Assembly: GCA_028714735.1 (NCBI GenBank)
Contig: JAQTLU010000005.1
Span: 124,001-188,000 of the forward strand
Direction of reading: 5' to 3'
DNA from: Gallionellaceae bacterium
Lineage (GTDB): Bacteria; Pseudomonadota; Gammaproteobacteria; Burkholderiales; Thiobacillaceae
DNA: 64,000 nucleotides
Positions 48,501-55,621 of the stretch are shown piece by piece (position 1 is the first letter of the stretch; each line of letters begins with the position of its first letter). A program made the position numbers and the translations under genes. The notes below the pieces were generated by a model. It was given only the letters and a program-made list of their open reading frames with translations. It searched no databases and was not told where the DNA came from.

Positions 48501-51500
48501 AATACCCGCCGGTGATCGACGCCGAGAAACAGATCGCCGACAAGCGCAAGACCATTGCCAAGACAGCCGCTCAGACGACCACGGCCGGTTCTGCGGCGAC
48601 CCAGGCCAGCAGTTCGCCTGCCGCCGCCGGCCTGGCCGGCGCCTGGTCGATCAATGCCAATGGCTACAAGGGCAAGATCGAGTTCACCGAGACCAACGGC
48701 CACCTGAGCGGGCGGGTCTGGTATGACGCCCATCAGCGATGGGAGGCGCTGGAAAACATCAGCTTCGACGGTCGCACCGTGCGCTTCCTGCGCCCCGGGT
48801 CGAACCAGTTGTATACCGGTACGGTCGCGGGCAACGAGATCAAGGGCGGCTTCTCCTCCGGCGGCACCGGTTACCAATGGAGCAGCACGCGCAGCGGCGA
48901 TGCCATGCCGGCAGTCGGCAGCAATACCGGCAACGCCGCCGGCAACTGGAAGACCAGCGAGGGCAGCCTGACCCTGAACCAGAACGGCCGTTCCGTCACC
49001 GGCAGCTACAGCAGCGACGGCGGCGAGATCGTCGGCGAGATGAACGGCGACGTACTGGACGGTTACTGGATCGAGAACGGCTCCAGCCAGCGCTGCGCCA
49101 CGCCGAAGAACGGCCGCTACTTCTGGGGCCGCATCCACTGGACCTTCAGCGACGGCCAGTTCACCGGCACCTGGAGCTACTGCGACAACCCCGTCACCGG
49201 CAGCTCGGGAAATTGGACCGGCGAGCGCATCGGCGCCGCCCCGGTCGGGACGTCGCCGGTCCCCGGCGGTCGCGAATACACCTCGACGACCCCGCCCGAC
49301 CAGACCAGCGGCGGGCCGCAGCCGGTTTCCGGCAAGGGCCTGCTGGTCCTGGAAGACGACGCCGGGCCGTACAAGTGGATCGACAGTACCGAGGTGCAGA
49401 CCCGCCAGGTCCATGCCGGCCGGGCCGCCTTCAAGTCCAACGGCAACGACCATTTCACCCAGCGCCTGGGCCTGGTCGGCAATTATCCCGGCCAGTACCG
49501 CTATCTCGATTTCTGGCTCTGGTTCGACAATCCGGAGGCCGACATCCAGATCCAGGTGCAGGCGGATGACGACTGGACGCATCGCTGGGGCTTCGATGCC
49601 GGGCCGAAATACAACGGCTATGGCTGGGCCATGAAGGGCGCCACCACCAGCCAGCCCTCGGGACGCTGGCTGCATCAGCGCCTCGACCTGATCGGGCAGT
49701 TGGGCATCGATGCCGGCCAGGCCATTACCGGCATGGCCTTCTCGTCTGACGGCGCCGACGTCTATTACGACTCGGTCTATCTGCTGCCCGCCGACCAGAC
49801 CCTGCCGCCACCCGACATCCGGCCGACCGGCAAGCAGGTGCTGGAAGACGATGCCGGTCCGTACAAATGGATCGACGCCACCGTGGTGCAGACCGACTTC
49901 GTCGGCCATGGCCGGGCCGCCTTCAGATCCAACGGCAACGATCACTTCACGGCCGATCTCGGCATCGTCGGCGATTACCCCGAGCAGTTCCGCACCCTCA
50001 GCCTATGGGTCCTGCCCATCGGGCCGGAAGCCGACATCCAGATCCAGGTGCAGGCCGACGGCGACTGGACGCATCGCTGGGGCTTCGACGCCGGGCCGGC
50101 CTACAACGGCTACGGCTGGGCCATGAAGGGCACCACCACCGGTCTGAAACCCGGGGTATGGCAGCCACTCAAGCTGGACCTGATCGGCGACCTGGGCATC
50201 AACCCCGGCCAGAAGATCACCGGCATGGCCTTCTCCTCCGACGGCGCCGATGTCTATTACGACTCGGTCTACCTGCTGCCCAACCCGAGCCCGGCCGTGA
50301 AGCCGAGCTTCCGGCCCGCCGGCAAGCGGGTGCTGGAAGACGATGCCGGCGGCTACAGTTGGGCCGACGCCTCCGAGATCCAGGACTATCTGGTGTTCAG
50401 CGGCAGTCGCGCCTTCAAGTCCAACGGCAACGACCACTTCACCGCCGATCTCGGCGTCGCCGGCAACGGCGCCGGCCAGTTCCGCAGCATCGGCTTCTGG
50501 GCCTTCTTCATGGGACCGGAAGCGGACATCCAGCTCCAGGTGCAGGCCAGCGGCGACTGGGACCATCGCTGGGGCTTCGATGCCGGGCCGAAGTACAACG
50601 GCTATGGCTGGGCCATGAAAGGCGCCACCGCCAACATGGCCAGCGGACGCTGGACCTGGATCCAGGTGGACCTGCTCGACCAGCTCAAGTTGAAGCCGGG
50701 CGACAAGATCACCGGCCTGGCCTTCTCCTCGGACGGCGCCGACGTCGTCTATGACAGCGTCTACCTGCTGCCGTCCGGCGCCACGCCGGGGGTGACGACC
50801 GGTACCGGCGCCGGCCCCAGCTACCAGGGCAATACCGGCTACCAAGGCAGCAGCAGCGCCGGCCTGCGTCTGGAACGCGACCGGTTTGCCCCGGGCGAGG
50901 CCATCGTGGTGCAGTTCACCGCCCCGGGCGGCTGGCCGGACAATGCCTGGGTCGGCATCGTCCCGTCGAACATCCCGCATGGTGATGAAAGGCAGAACGA
51001 CAACCACGACATCAGCTACCAGTACCTGAAGAAGCGCACCTCGGGCAGCCTGACCTTCACCGCACCCGGCGTTGGCGACTGGGACTTCCGCCTGCACGAC
51101 ACCGACGACAACGGCAAGGAACAGGCCTCGGTCAGCTTCCGGGTCGGCAACGCGCCGGTTCCCGGCGGACGCGACTACACGTCGACAACGACCGTCACGC
51201 CGGCTCTGGTCATCCCGGCATCCGGCAGCAGCGGTCCGCAGGCCGGCCCATCCAGCGTCAGCTTCGAGAACGGCAACATCGGCGGCGTCAGCAACGGGCC
51301 GACCCAGCCGACCACGTTCACGCTCAACGAACCGCGCATCCTCACCCTGATCCAGAACTATCACTGGAACTCGGCGCGCGGCGCCGCGCCCGGCACCATC
51401 GCCCTCCGGGGCAGCGACGGCCGCAGTTATGGACCGTGGCAGACTGCCGGCACGCCCGGCCAGGGCGGCGTGCCCAACGCCTACTGGACCGCGCGGCCGA

Positions 51501-52138
51501 ACGAGATCCTGCCGGCCGGGACCTACACGGTGATCGACTCCAATCCGGCCTCCTGGTCGCACAACGGCCAGTCCGGCAATCGCGGCTTCACCCGGGTCGA
51601 GACCGCCCCGGTCGGCAGCGCCGCACCGGGCGGACGCGACTACACCGGCACGACCACCCAGGGCCAAGGCCAGGCCATCTTCGAGGTCGGCAACATCGGC
51701 GGCGTCAGCAACGGCCCGTCGCAGGAAACGAAGTTCAGCCTGTCCACGCCGCAGACCGTCAGCCTGATCCGCAACTACCACTGGAACTGGGGCCGCGGCG
51801 CCACGCCCGGCACCATCGCCCTGAAGGGCAGCGACGGCCGCAGCTACGGGCCGTGGCCGACCTCGGGCACGCCGGGCCAGGGCGGCGTGCCGAACGCCTA
51901 CTGGACCGCCTACCCGAACCTGGTCCTGCCGGCCGGGACCTACACCGTGATCGACTCCGACCCGGCGACCTGGTCGCACAACGGCGAATCGGGCAATCGC
52001 GGCTTCACCCGGGTCGAGGGCTACCCGGCCGGTTCCAGTCAGACGGCGCCGGTCACCGGCAAGGCCAACGATCTCGGCAAACAGGTCGAAGACCTGTTCG
52101 ATGCCGTAAAATCGCTGAAAGGACTCTTCGGGAACTGA
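42569..52138 (+). CDS. Giant secreted multidomain repeat protein (3,189 residues)
   Basis: A signal peptide (ILLALLLAIPASAA) leads to a BIG2-like domain (30-105), then about 1,000 mostly helical residues with a GDIDFSF motif near 253. Next come a carboxypeptidase-regulatory-like domain (1160-1245), an Asp/Lys-rich linker (1250-1288), and PKD-like beta domains (1290-1880). A TPR/coiled-coil stretch follows (1890-2000), then two Trp-rich beta domains (2025-2210). Three 164-residue tandem units start at 2260. Then a beta domain (2764-2860), and two 139-residue units (2899-3150). PGGR(D/E)YT linkers recur. No outer-membrane anchor is seen. The ATG at 42569 has AAAGGGG six bases upstream. No family for the whole protein is recognised. 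Confidence 0.85.
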   Translation: MLRVSRFRRCVQSFTILLALLLAIPASAASLTPEKSAITVGETTYVKLDSGSAFAVQWSASPELQILASDSDGATVKGVSAGSATVNAKWLMGKKSTQITVTGPGASKDGQTDDQAVKLEGMARAMGMPELDARIARMLFEVNTGKRSPKQFYEGLAAAGGKMTDVIRVRSTLVDNPDQSFTRQIMGPTYSENGTPVEEKILTWRRAETLAAIDEVVKQFIDAGRIPANGFDLIISHVGKWANQADRSLTFTGDIDFSFVSNDTALVEAMKQAYAEVIKRRTKLDQIAIDSVATAHGKAGLEVYIGRHGMAFAEEQMKINEVVDMSTGGRTKEDLNQVAKRLTTERQLADAAGVETQQPVLNTEPGLSMEMARHFQHDIVESKIFDVTNAVVKAAKYLDRSYKALDKAGGQPADAGLADFAKRVTELANTKPQTKAVRDTMMQLISDQMGSPPRTVWDMGTNKLVLTIDAGAVERFHQSATKALWDTVRQGSTTRTNELDQRLRDLLDRQKKGDKVDEDVAKLRQEMVDLVDMVEAEIKAAHGADIPIEVQTNNAKVRAMLDTLSKRFGVKNLSADELKDKKFVEELLKAQAAHPDPSRLRMLTGYIMDRTARTAELSMSGVEKTNQLLDIIDDRLLGPLRGDSDFAEFEAEMVQVRQANMDPRLRSEAMGRLSTVKTKVASAIKGTNLYLNEKLQATAAGRQGMKFMMVYGLVDEMQSYRDAFNDQGWGGFATEIFKRRIPFGGAVESAVMGNTLRAGWDVVTTLIPPLGLPEAAYGLGTMIGTQVKSTYWSEQLALFTDGLYADAIFKIEDEQQYEKTKVNVYRLVRTFYREMPLDLHRFAEMRKDQVEALSKEVEKGHVNWQAYKDNFNGLTEWLDVDATLKANLAASDPALMLLEEMANHPAVGPKLMDRLAEKGLARWEQVKLGYVTKLIKHLEDRKQADDALGRGALPELFAELRKVAADLGIEDEVMLGLDSEVDTSNMKNLMNWLWDAKRYSLGQPPTESETSRAAQAVKKYLDAYKQLQAMRDQAATQLDKNAATDVKTRYLTSNLFLTGRADPDLAAGRAWLTHIETSRKNTANALLAIKRGFLPKAGLDSNDQSYLDRAFTHELWIKPYQDGNARLKKAWMLDYASGHIKERDKVLAEYKDWLTKLGPVQLTVTAVDAKDSKKTISGLKIALTPTDELGQAVSASAAGNRVIAAVPMGRYSLTASAPGYLDASKSVVYGRGLTPTPSETLSLTPSGKDPDKDKDKDKKDKTDGKDGTGIAGGVTDGKDSLDKPGPAKQGAGGSVSGQFPGEPFNGMQISYSVSGCSLPEMKDSSGFTTSRSYKGRLGSGTLTVSGSARMGSGYGATLFVYVNAGAGDKEHKSYIKSGWPGYNSDTFNLSVPIPANSTSASFSIRMSGEYNAGGRALEVSGSCTADGPDGPAPKGSDELSVTLSGPKEPVPLGKDAEVSAQARGGRFPYSYVWTGAAGNNESAKARMDKPGSKQVAVTVSDSDGQRAGANLTIKVAPLKLELAGLPGQAYYGSRSQLQVKGLPDFQPTPAVDPCAGRTATSHNPYDECATVIVDPSKAVSVAPQWDDANLPTIAPDTGAKYAPTPAPSKEGPYRFVWQSEPGLTFDPGTSTDGTTWVTFDRMGQVKVWCEVSQMIEGSWQTIGETDQKTINVVAPAFSISFDPADGQAKVGQEVRAKIVAKPEVPAKLIDYRWFEPASSNRMEYTDNAGEIGFKVKDAKPIVLDALARVPHYGDEIAKIKGSYTGVAYEVKIGAARANGPQLQVWVCNTEFGNAQNCGMKDIPRGQFATFQDLYLQAEVVPAPQSPRYQWTVSPSGSCGLPGSGSELHLNCSNTGSYAVHLQVRDADNLVLGEADTSVSVSANGNDVKQAPKSKEAYDKMQQAKQQAGNGQLDEAIASAGSAAALDSKNAEARDLGKRWSDERNTVRQQVDRAKKALQNNKPDDAQKEIDAAKKLQPKYPPVIDAEKQIADKRKTIAKTAAQTTTAGSAATQASSSPAAAGLAGAWSINANGYKGKIEFTETNGHLSGRVWYDAHQRWEALENISFDGRTVRFLRPGSNQLYTGTVAGNEIKGGFSSGGTGYQWSSTRSGDAMPAVGSNTGNAAGNWKTSEGSLTLNQNGRSVTGSYSSDGGEIVGEMNGDVLDGYWIENGSSQRCATPKNGRYFWGRIHWTFSDGQFTGTWSYCDNPVTGSSGNWTGERIGAAPVGTSPVPGGREYTSTTPPDQTSGGPQPVSGKGLLVLEDDAGPYKWIDSTEVQTRQVHAGRAAFKSNGNDHFTQRLGLVGNYPGQYRYLDFWLWFDNPEADIQIQVQADDDWTHRWGFDAGPKYNGYGWAMKGATTSQPSGRWLHQRLDLIGQLGIDAGQAITGMAFSSDGADVYYDSVYLLPADQTLPPPDIRPTGKQVLEDDAGPYKWIDATVVQTDFVGHGRAAFRSNGNDHFTADLGIVGDYPEQFRTLSLWVLPIGPEADIQIQVQADGDWTHRWGFDAGPAYNGYGWAMKGTTTGLKPGVWQPLKLDLIGDLGINPGQKITGMAFSSDGADVYYDSVYLLPNPSPAVKPSFRPAGKRVLEDDAGGYSWADASEIQDYLVFSGSRAFKSNGNDHFTADLGVAGNGAGQFRSIGFWAFFMGPEADIQLQVQASGDWDHRWGFDAGPKYNGYGWAMKGATANMASGRWTWIQVDLLDQLKLKPGDKITGLAFSSDGADVVYDSVYLLPSGATPGVTTGTGAGPSYQGNTGYQGSSSAGLRLERDRFAPGEAIVVQFTAPGGWPDNAWVGIVPSNIPHGDERQNDNHDISYQYLKKRTSGSLTFTAPGVGDWDFRLHDTDDNGKEQASVSFRVGNAPVPGGRDYTSTTTVTPALVIPASGSSGPQAGPSSVSFENGNIGGVSNGPTQPTTFTLNEPRILTLIQNYHWNSARGAAPGTIALRGSDGRSYGPWQTAGTPGQGGVPNAYWTARPNEILPAGTYTVIDSNPASWSHNGQSGNRGFTRVETAPVGSAAPGGRDYTGTTTQGQGQAIFEVGNIGGVSNGPSQETKFSLSTPQTVSLIRNYHWNWGRGATPGTIALKGSDGRSYGPWPTSGTPGQGGVPNAYWTAYPNLVLPAGTYTVIDSDPATWSHNGESGNRGFTRVEGYPAGSSQTAPVTGKANDLGKQVEDLFDAVKSLKGLFGN
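49346..50773 (+). repeat. Three tandem 492-bp units in the giant gene
   Basis: Units begin at 49346, 49838 and 50330, with a constant 492-bp period. Each encodes VLEDDAG near the start, then FKSNGNDHF-type, DIQ(I/L)QVQA, HRWGFDAGP, YNGYGWAMKG and FSSDGADV(Y/V)YDSVYLLP, 148 residues plus a 16-residue linker. Sequence differs between copies at many sites, so the duplication is old but length is strictly conserved. The fold looks like a carbohydrate-binding-type beta sandwich (inference). Confidence 0.85.
51263..52018 (+). repeat. Two 139-residue repeat units near the C-terminus
   Basis: Units start at 51263 and 51680 (417-bp period). Both encode NIGGVSNGP, QNYHWN or RNYHWN, APGTIAL or TPGTIAL, GSDGRSYGPW, GGVPNAYWTA, AGTYTVIDS and NRGFTRVE. 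A PGGRDYTGTT linker lies between them. Confidence 0.85.
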
Positions 52139-52142
52139 CAGG

Positions 52143-53450
52143 GTGACGCTCCGCCGCGATGCTTATCTGCCCTGGCTGCTCGCGGTGGCCGCCCTGGCCT
52201 ATGCCAACGCCATCAGCGCCGGCTTCCAGTTCGACGACTTCAACGTCATCGTCGACAACCCGGCAGTGCACTCCCTGGCGGCCTGGTGGGCCGGCATGCC
52301 GGGCATCCGGCCGCTGCTCAAGCTGTCCTACGCGCTGAACTGGTTGGCCGATCCCGACCCGGCCGGATTCCATGCCGTCAACATCCTGCTGCACCTGGTC
52401 AACGTCGCCCTGGTCTGGCGGCTGAGCCGCCACCTGCCGGTGCCGGCCGGCTGGGAGGACGAGCCCAGGCAGCAGCGGGTGCGCATCCTGGCCACCCTGC
52501 TGTTCGCCGTGCAGCCGATCCAGACCGAATCGGTGACCTATGTCAGCGGCCGCTCGATGGACCTGATGGCCGCCTTCGGCCTGGCCGGCCTGCTCTGCTG
52601 GCTGGAAGCGCCGACTCGGATGCGACCGCGGTACTGGCAGGCGTTGGCCCTGCTCCTGTTCGCCGCCGCCATCCTGACCAAGGAAGTCGCGGTCGCGCTG
52701 CCGCTCACCCTGCTGCTGTTCCGGCGTACAGGCCGCAACCTCGCCCCGCTGGCCTTCGCCGCCCTCGCCCTGATCGCCCTGTTCGGCCTGTTCGGTTACC
52801 AGCGGATGCTGACCGAACCGATGCCACGGAGCCTGGGGGCCAACCTGCTGTCCGAGGCCAACGCGGTGTATTACCTGCTCGGCCAGTTGTTCCAGCCGAC
52901 CGCCCTCAACATCGACCCCGAACTGCCTGAACTGACGGCCTGGTCGTCCCTGTCCGTCATCCAGGTCGCCGGTCTGGCGGCCGCGATCGCCGCCGCCTGG
53001 CTGAGCCGGCACCACCGACCCTGGCTGAGCTTTGCGGTGTTCTGGTTCGTCATCATCCTGCTGCCTACCCACAGCCTGATCCCGCGCCTGGACCTGGCCA
53101 GCGAGCGCCATCTCTACTTGGCCGGACTCGGACCCTACTGGCTGGGTGCCATTGCCGCCGCCCTGCTGCCGGCCAAGCCATGGCGGATCGCGGTTGTCGC
53201 GCTGGCCCTGGCCGGGATGACCTTGACCCACCTGCGCAACCTGGACTATCGGGACGAGATCAGCCTGTGGCGGCAGACGACCGCTATCGATGCCACCAAT
53301 GCGCGGGGCTGGAACAACCTGGGCTGGGCCTACCTGCTGGCCGGCCGCAAGGATGAGGCCCGGCAAGCCTTCCTGCGCACCCTGCAACTCGAGCCGGAGG
53401 ACGATCTGGCCCGACGCAACCTGCACTATCTCGATGAGGTGAAGCCATGA
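52143..53450 (+). CDS. TMTC-like multispan membrane protein with TPR end
   Basis: The 435-residue protein begins with LPWLLAVAALAYANAISAGFQFDDFNVIVDNPAV, a GT-C-like first loop with acidic residues (FDDFNVIVDN). About nine membrane helices follow, with SVTYVSGRSMDLMAAFGLAG typical of TMTC/DUF1736 proteins. Residues about 380-430 form TPR-like repeats (ARGWNNLGWAYLLAGRKDEARQAFLRTLQLEP). TMTC proteins in eukaryotes are O-mannosyltransferases; the bacterial relatives are largely uncharacterised. It begins with GTG four bases after the giant gene, so it may glycosylate that product (inference). Confidence 0.75.
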   Translation: MTLRRDAYLPWLLAVAALAYANAISAGFQFDDFNVIVDNPAVHSLAAWWAGMPGIRPLLKLSYALNWLADPDPAGFHAVNILLHLVNVALVWRLSRHLPVPAGWEDEPRQQRVRILATLLFAVQPIQTESVTYVSGRSMDLMAAFGLAGLLCWLEAPTRMRPRYWQALALLLFAAAILTKEVAVALPLTLLLFRRTGRNLAPLAFAALALIALFGLFGYQRMLTEPMPRSLGANLLSEANAVYYLLGQLFQPTALNIDPELPELTAWSSLSVIQVAGLAAAIAAAWLSRHHRPWLSFAVFWFVIILLPTHSLIPRLDLASERHLYLAGLGPYWLGAIAAALLPAKPWRIAVVALALAGMTLTHLRNLDYRDEISLWRQTTAIDATNARGWNNLGWAYLLAGRKDEARQAFLRTLQLEPEDDLARRNLHYLDEVKP

Positions 53451-54433
53451 CCGAGAAGACCGAAGCCATCGTCTGGGAAACCGACCTGCCCCTGTTCTCC
53501 CGCCGCATGCTCGGACAATGGAGCCTGGCCATGGCGATCACCGCCGTGGTCCTCTGCGTGATCATGGGCACCGTGTTCGCCGCCCAGGGCGAGTGGGACG
53601 CGCTGTTGCCCATGCTGGCCATGGCCACCGGCGCGGCGGGCGGGCTCTGGCTGCTCGGCCTGATCATCATGGCGGTGCTGTTCCGGGGCAAGTTCCGGGT
53701 CCGTTACCGCCTGAGCGACAAGGAACTGCGCTACGAAACCATCGACACCAAGGCCAAGGCCGCCAACCGGCTGGCCATCGTCGCCGGCGTCCTGGCGCGC
53801 AGCCCGCAGACCCTTGGCGCCGGCCTGATCGCCCGGTCGCAGGAGACCATGGCGGTGCGCTGGACCGGCGCCTTCCGGGCGGTGTACGACCCGGCCCGTC
53901 ACCACATCACCCTGCGCAACGAATGGCGTCCCCTGCTCTGGGTGCAATGCACGCCGGAGAACTATGCCGAGGTGGCGGCCGCCGTGGAGCGCAACATGGC
54001 GCGCAAGAAGACCGCCCAGCGGGTCGGTGGCAGGTCGCCGCTACCGGCCTACCTCGGTCGCACCGTGCTGGTGGTGCTGGGAACCCTGCCCCTGTTCGGG
54101 CTTGCCGAGGAGTACAACACCGGCCTGTTCATGCCGATCTTCATACTCTGCTTCGGCCTCGCCACCGTCTGGATGATCAACCTGTTCGGCTACGTGGTGC
54201 TGGCCGGCCTGCTGGTTCAGGCCGGCCTGGTGGCGGCCGACATGCTGCGGCTGCGGCAATCGTATTTCTTCAAGGGCGAGACCTATTACGGCTACGAGGT
54301 GCTCGGCACCGAGGATTTCCAGTTCCTGCTGGTCGCCGGCCTCGGCGCCGGCATCCTGATCTGGCTATCGCTGGCGGCGGTGCGGGGGAAATGGCTGTCG
54401 GCCCTGCTGGCGGGTTATCAGGACATGGGCTAA
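53447..54433 (+). CDS. Hypothetical multi-pass membrane protein
   Basis: A 328-residue protein overlapping the TMTC-like gene (ATGA). It has membrane pairs near residues 25-80 (MAITAVVLCVIMGTVFA; LWLLGLIIMAVLF), a soluble central domain of about 120 residues (YRLSDKELRYETIDTKAKAANR...) and further helices in the last third. The central domain resembles membrane-associated PH-like modules, but I cannot name a family. It closes the giant-protein operon. Confidence 0.7.
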   Translation: MTEKTEAIVWETDLPLFSRRMLGQWSLAMAITAVVLCVIMGTVFAAQGEWDALLPMLAMATGAAGGLWLLGLIIMAVLFRGKFRVRYRLSDKELRYETIDTKAKAANRLAIVAGVLARSPQTLGAGLIARSQETMAVRWTGAFRAVYDPARHHITLRNEWRPLLWVQCTPENYAEVAAAVERNMARKKTAQRVGGRSPLPAYLGRTVLVVLGTLPLFGLAEEYNTGLFMPIFILCFGLATVWMINLFGYVVLAGLLVQAGLVAADMLRLRQSYFFKGETYYGYEVLGTEDFQFLLVAGLGAGILIWLSLAAVRGKWLSALLAGYQDMG

Positions 54434-54499
54434 GCCTTACCAGCCCTCCGGACAGACCAGGAAGCTGCTGAAGCCGCGCGTGTAGCGATTTGAGACGGC

Positions 54500-54962
54500 T
54501 TAGGCCGGGGGCGCCCGGCAGCGCATTACTTTTCTTGTGCGGCCAAGAAAAGTAACCAAAAGAAAGCCGCCCCGCTTCACCGCCCTTCGGGTTCCCAATT
54601 TTTCCGCCGCCGTTCAGGCGGCTGCGCAACTCGCCCTGCGGGCTCAGACAGTGCTCGCCGACTTCCCCCGAACGACAACGAAAAAATTGGCGGCTCAGAG
54701 GGGTTTGAACGGCCGCATGCGAACCTTGCCAGGTTGTTGCTGACGTCTGCATTCGCGACGCTGTTAACCCCTCTGACGGAGCCGAGGATTTCGGACTTGG
54801 CCGGGGGAAGTCGGCGAAAGGTGTCTGAGCGCAGCGAGTTCTTTCGCCGCCCGGACAAGTCCGGAATCCTCGGGGTTTCGACGGAAGCGGGGCGTGTTTT
54901 CTTTGGTTACTTTCTTTGCACGAGCAAAGAAAGTAACTGGCCGCCGGGCCACCCCCGGCCAA
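54500..54962. mobile_element. MITE-like element with long terminal inverted repeats
   Basis: The left end (TTAGGCCGGGGGCGCCCGGC then GCA, then TTACTTTTCTTG) and the inverted right end (TTGGCCGGGGGTGGCCCGGC, then TTACTTTCTTTG) match over about 65 bases, including AAGTAACCAAA-AGAAA. Inside is non-coding GC-rich DNA; frames crossing it show no protein family. At about 463 bp with no transposase it fits a non-autonomous element between convergent genes. The 54434-54499 flank shows nothing else. Confidence 0.7.
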
Positions 54963-54988
54963 TGCCCTTCAACAGAAACAACAAGGTC

Positions 54989-55537
54989 TCAAGCAGACGG
55001 CATCCGAATCGCCGACTTCGGCCGGAACGCCTTGACCACCTCGTCCCGGGTCTCCAGGTACGGCCCGCCGATCAGATCGACGCCGTAGGGCACGGCGGCG
55101 AAGACGCCATCCAGGGTTTCCTTGATCGCCTTGGGCTGGCCGGGCAGGTTGAGGATCAGGCAGGACCCGCGCGTCACGCCGACCTGGCGCGACAGGATCG
55201 CGGTCGGTACGTATTTCAGGCTGACCGCGCGCATCTGCTCGCCGAAACCGGGCAGCACCTTGTCGGCCACCGCCAGGGTCGCCTCCGGGGTGACGTCGCG
55301 TGGCGCCGGGCCGGTACCGCCGGTGGTGAGCACCAGGCAGCATTGTCCGGCCAGTTCGATCAGGGTCTGCTCGATCACCGGCTGTTCGTCCGGGATCAGC
55401 CGTTCGACGAAGGTCAGCGGGTTGTGCAGCGCGGCGGCCAGCCAGTCCTTCAGGGCCGGCAGGCCCTGGTCCTGGTAGACGCCGGAACTGGCGCGGTCGC
55501 TGATGGAAACGATGCCGATGGTGGCGGGGTCATGCAT
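54989..55537 (-). CDS. mogA: Molybdopterin adenylyltransferase MogA
   Basis: MogA adenylates molybdopterin before molybdate insertion. The 182-residue protein has ATIGIVSISDRASSGVYQDQG, the phosphate/MPT loop LVLTTGGTGPAPRDVTPEAT and LILNLPGQPKAIKETLDGVF. It fits MogA more than MoaB by the long C-terminal region. It follows dsrA on the same strand with an 84-bp gap; an operon link is possible but not conserved as far as I know. Confidence 0.94.
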   Translation of the reverse strand: MHDPATIGIVSISDRASSGVYQDQGLPALKDWLAAALHNPLTFVERLIPDEQPVIEQTLIELAGQCCLVLTTGGTGPAPRDVTPEATLAVADKVLPGFGEQMRAVSLKYVPTAILSRQVGVTRGSCLILNLPGQPKAIKETLDGVFAAVPYGVDLIGGPYLETRDEVVKAFRPKSAIRMPSA

Positions 55538-55621
55538 GGCGGTATGGGATGGGGTTGAGAACGCCCCTGTTTACCATTTTCCGCCGCAGCCTGCATTGAC
55601 CACCGCCACACAGTCGGCCAA

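Noticed and set aside
42572-49945. 2,457-residue antisense frame opposite the giant gene
   Set aside because: The plus strand has a signal peptide, ribosome site and conserved tandem domains; the antisense translation is Gly/Val/Asp-rich noise.
49346-50773. Tandem repeats as a CRISPR array
   Set aside because: Units are 492 bp, coding and in frame, with no short repeat-spacer structure.
54734-55558. Long plus-strand frame across the MITE and mogA
   Set aside because: It is the antisense of mogA joined to element DNA and has no protein family signature.
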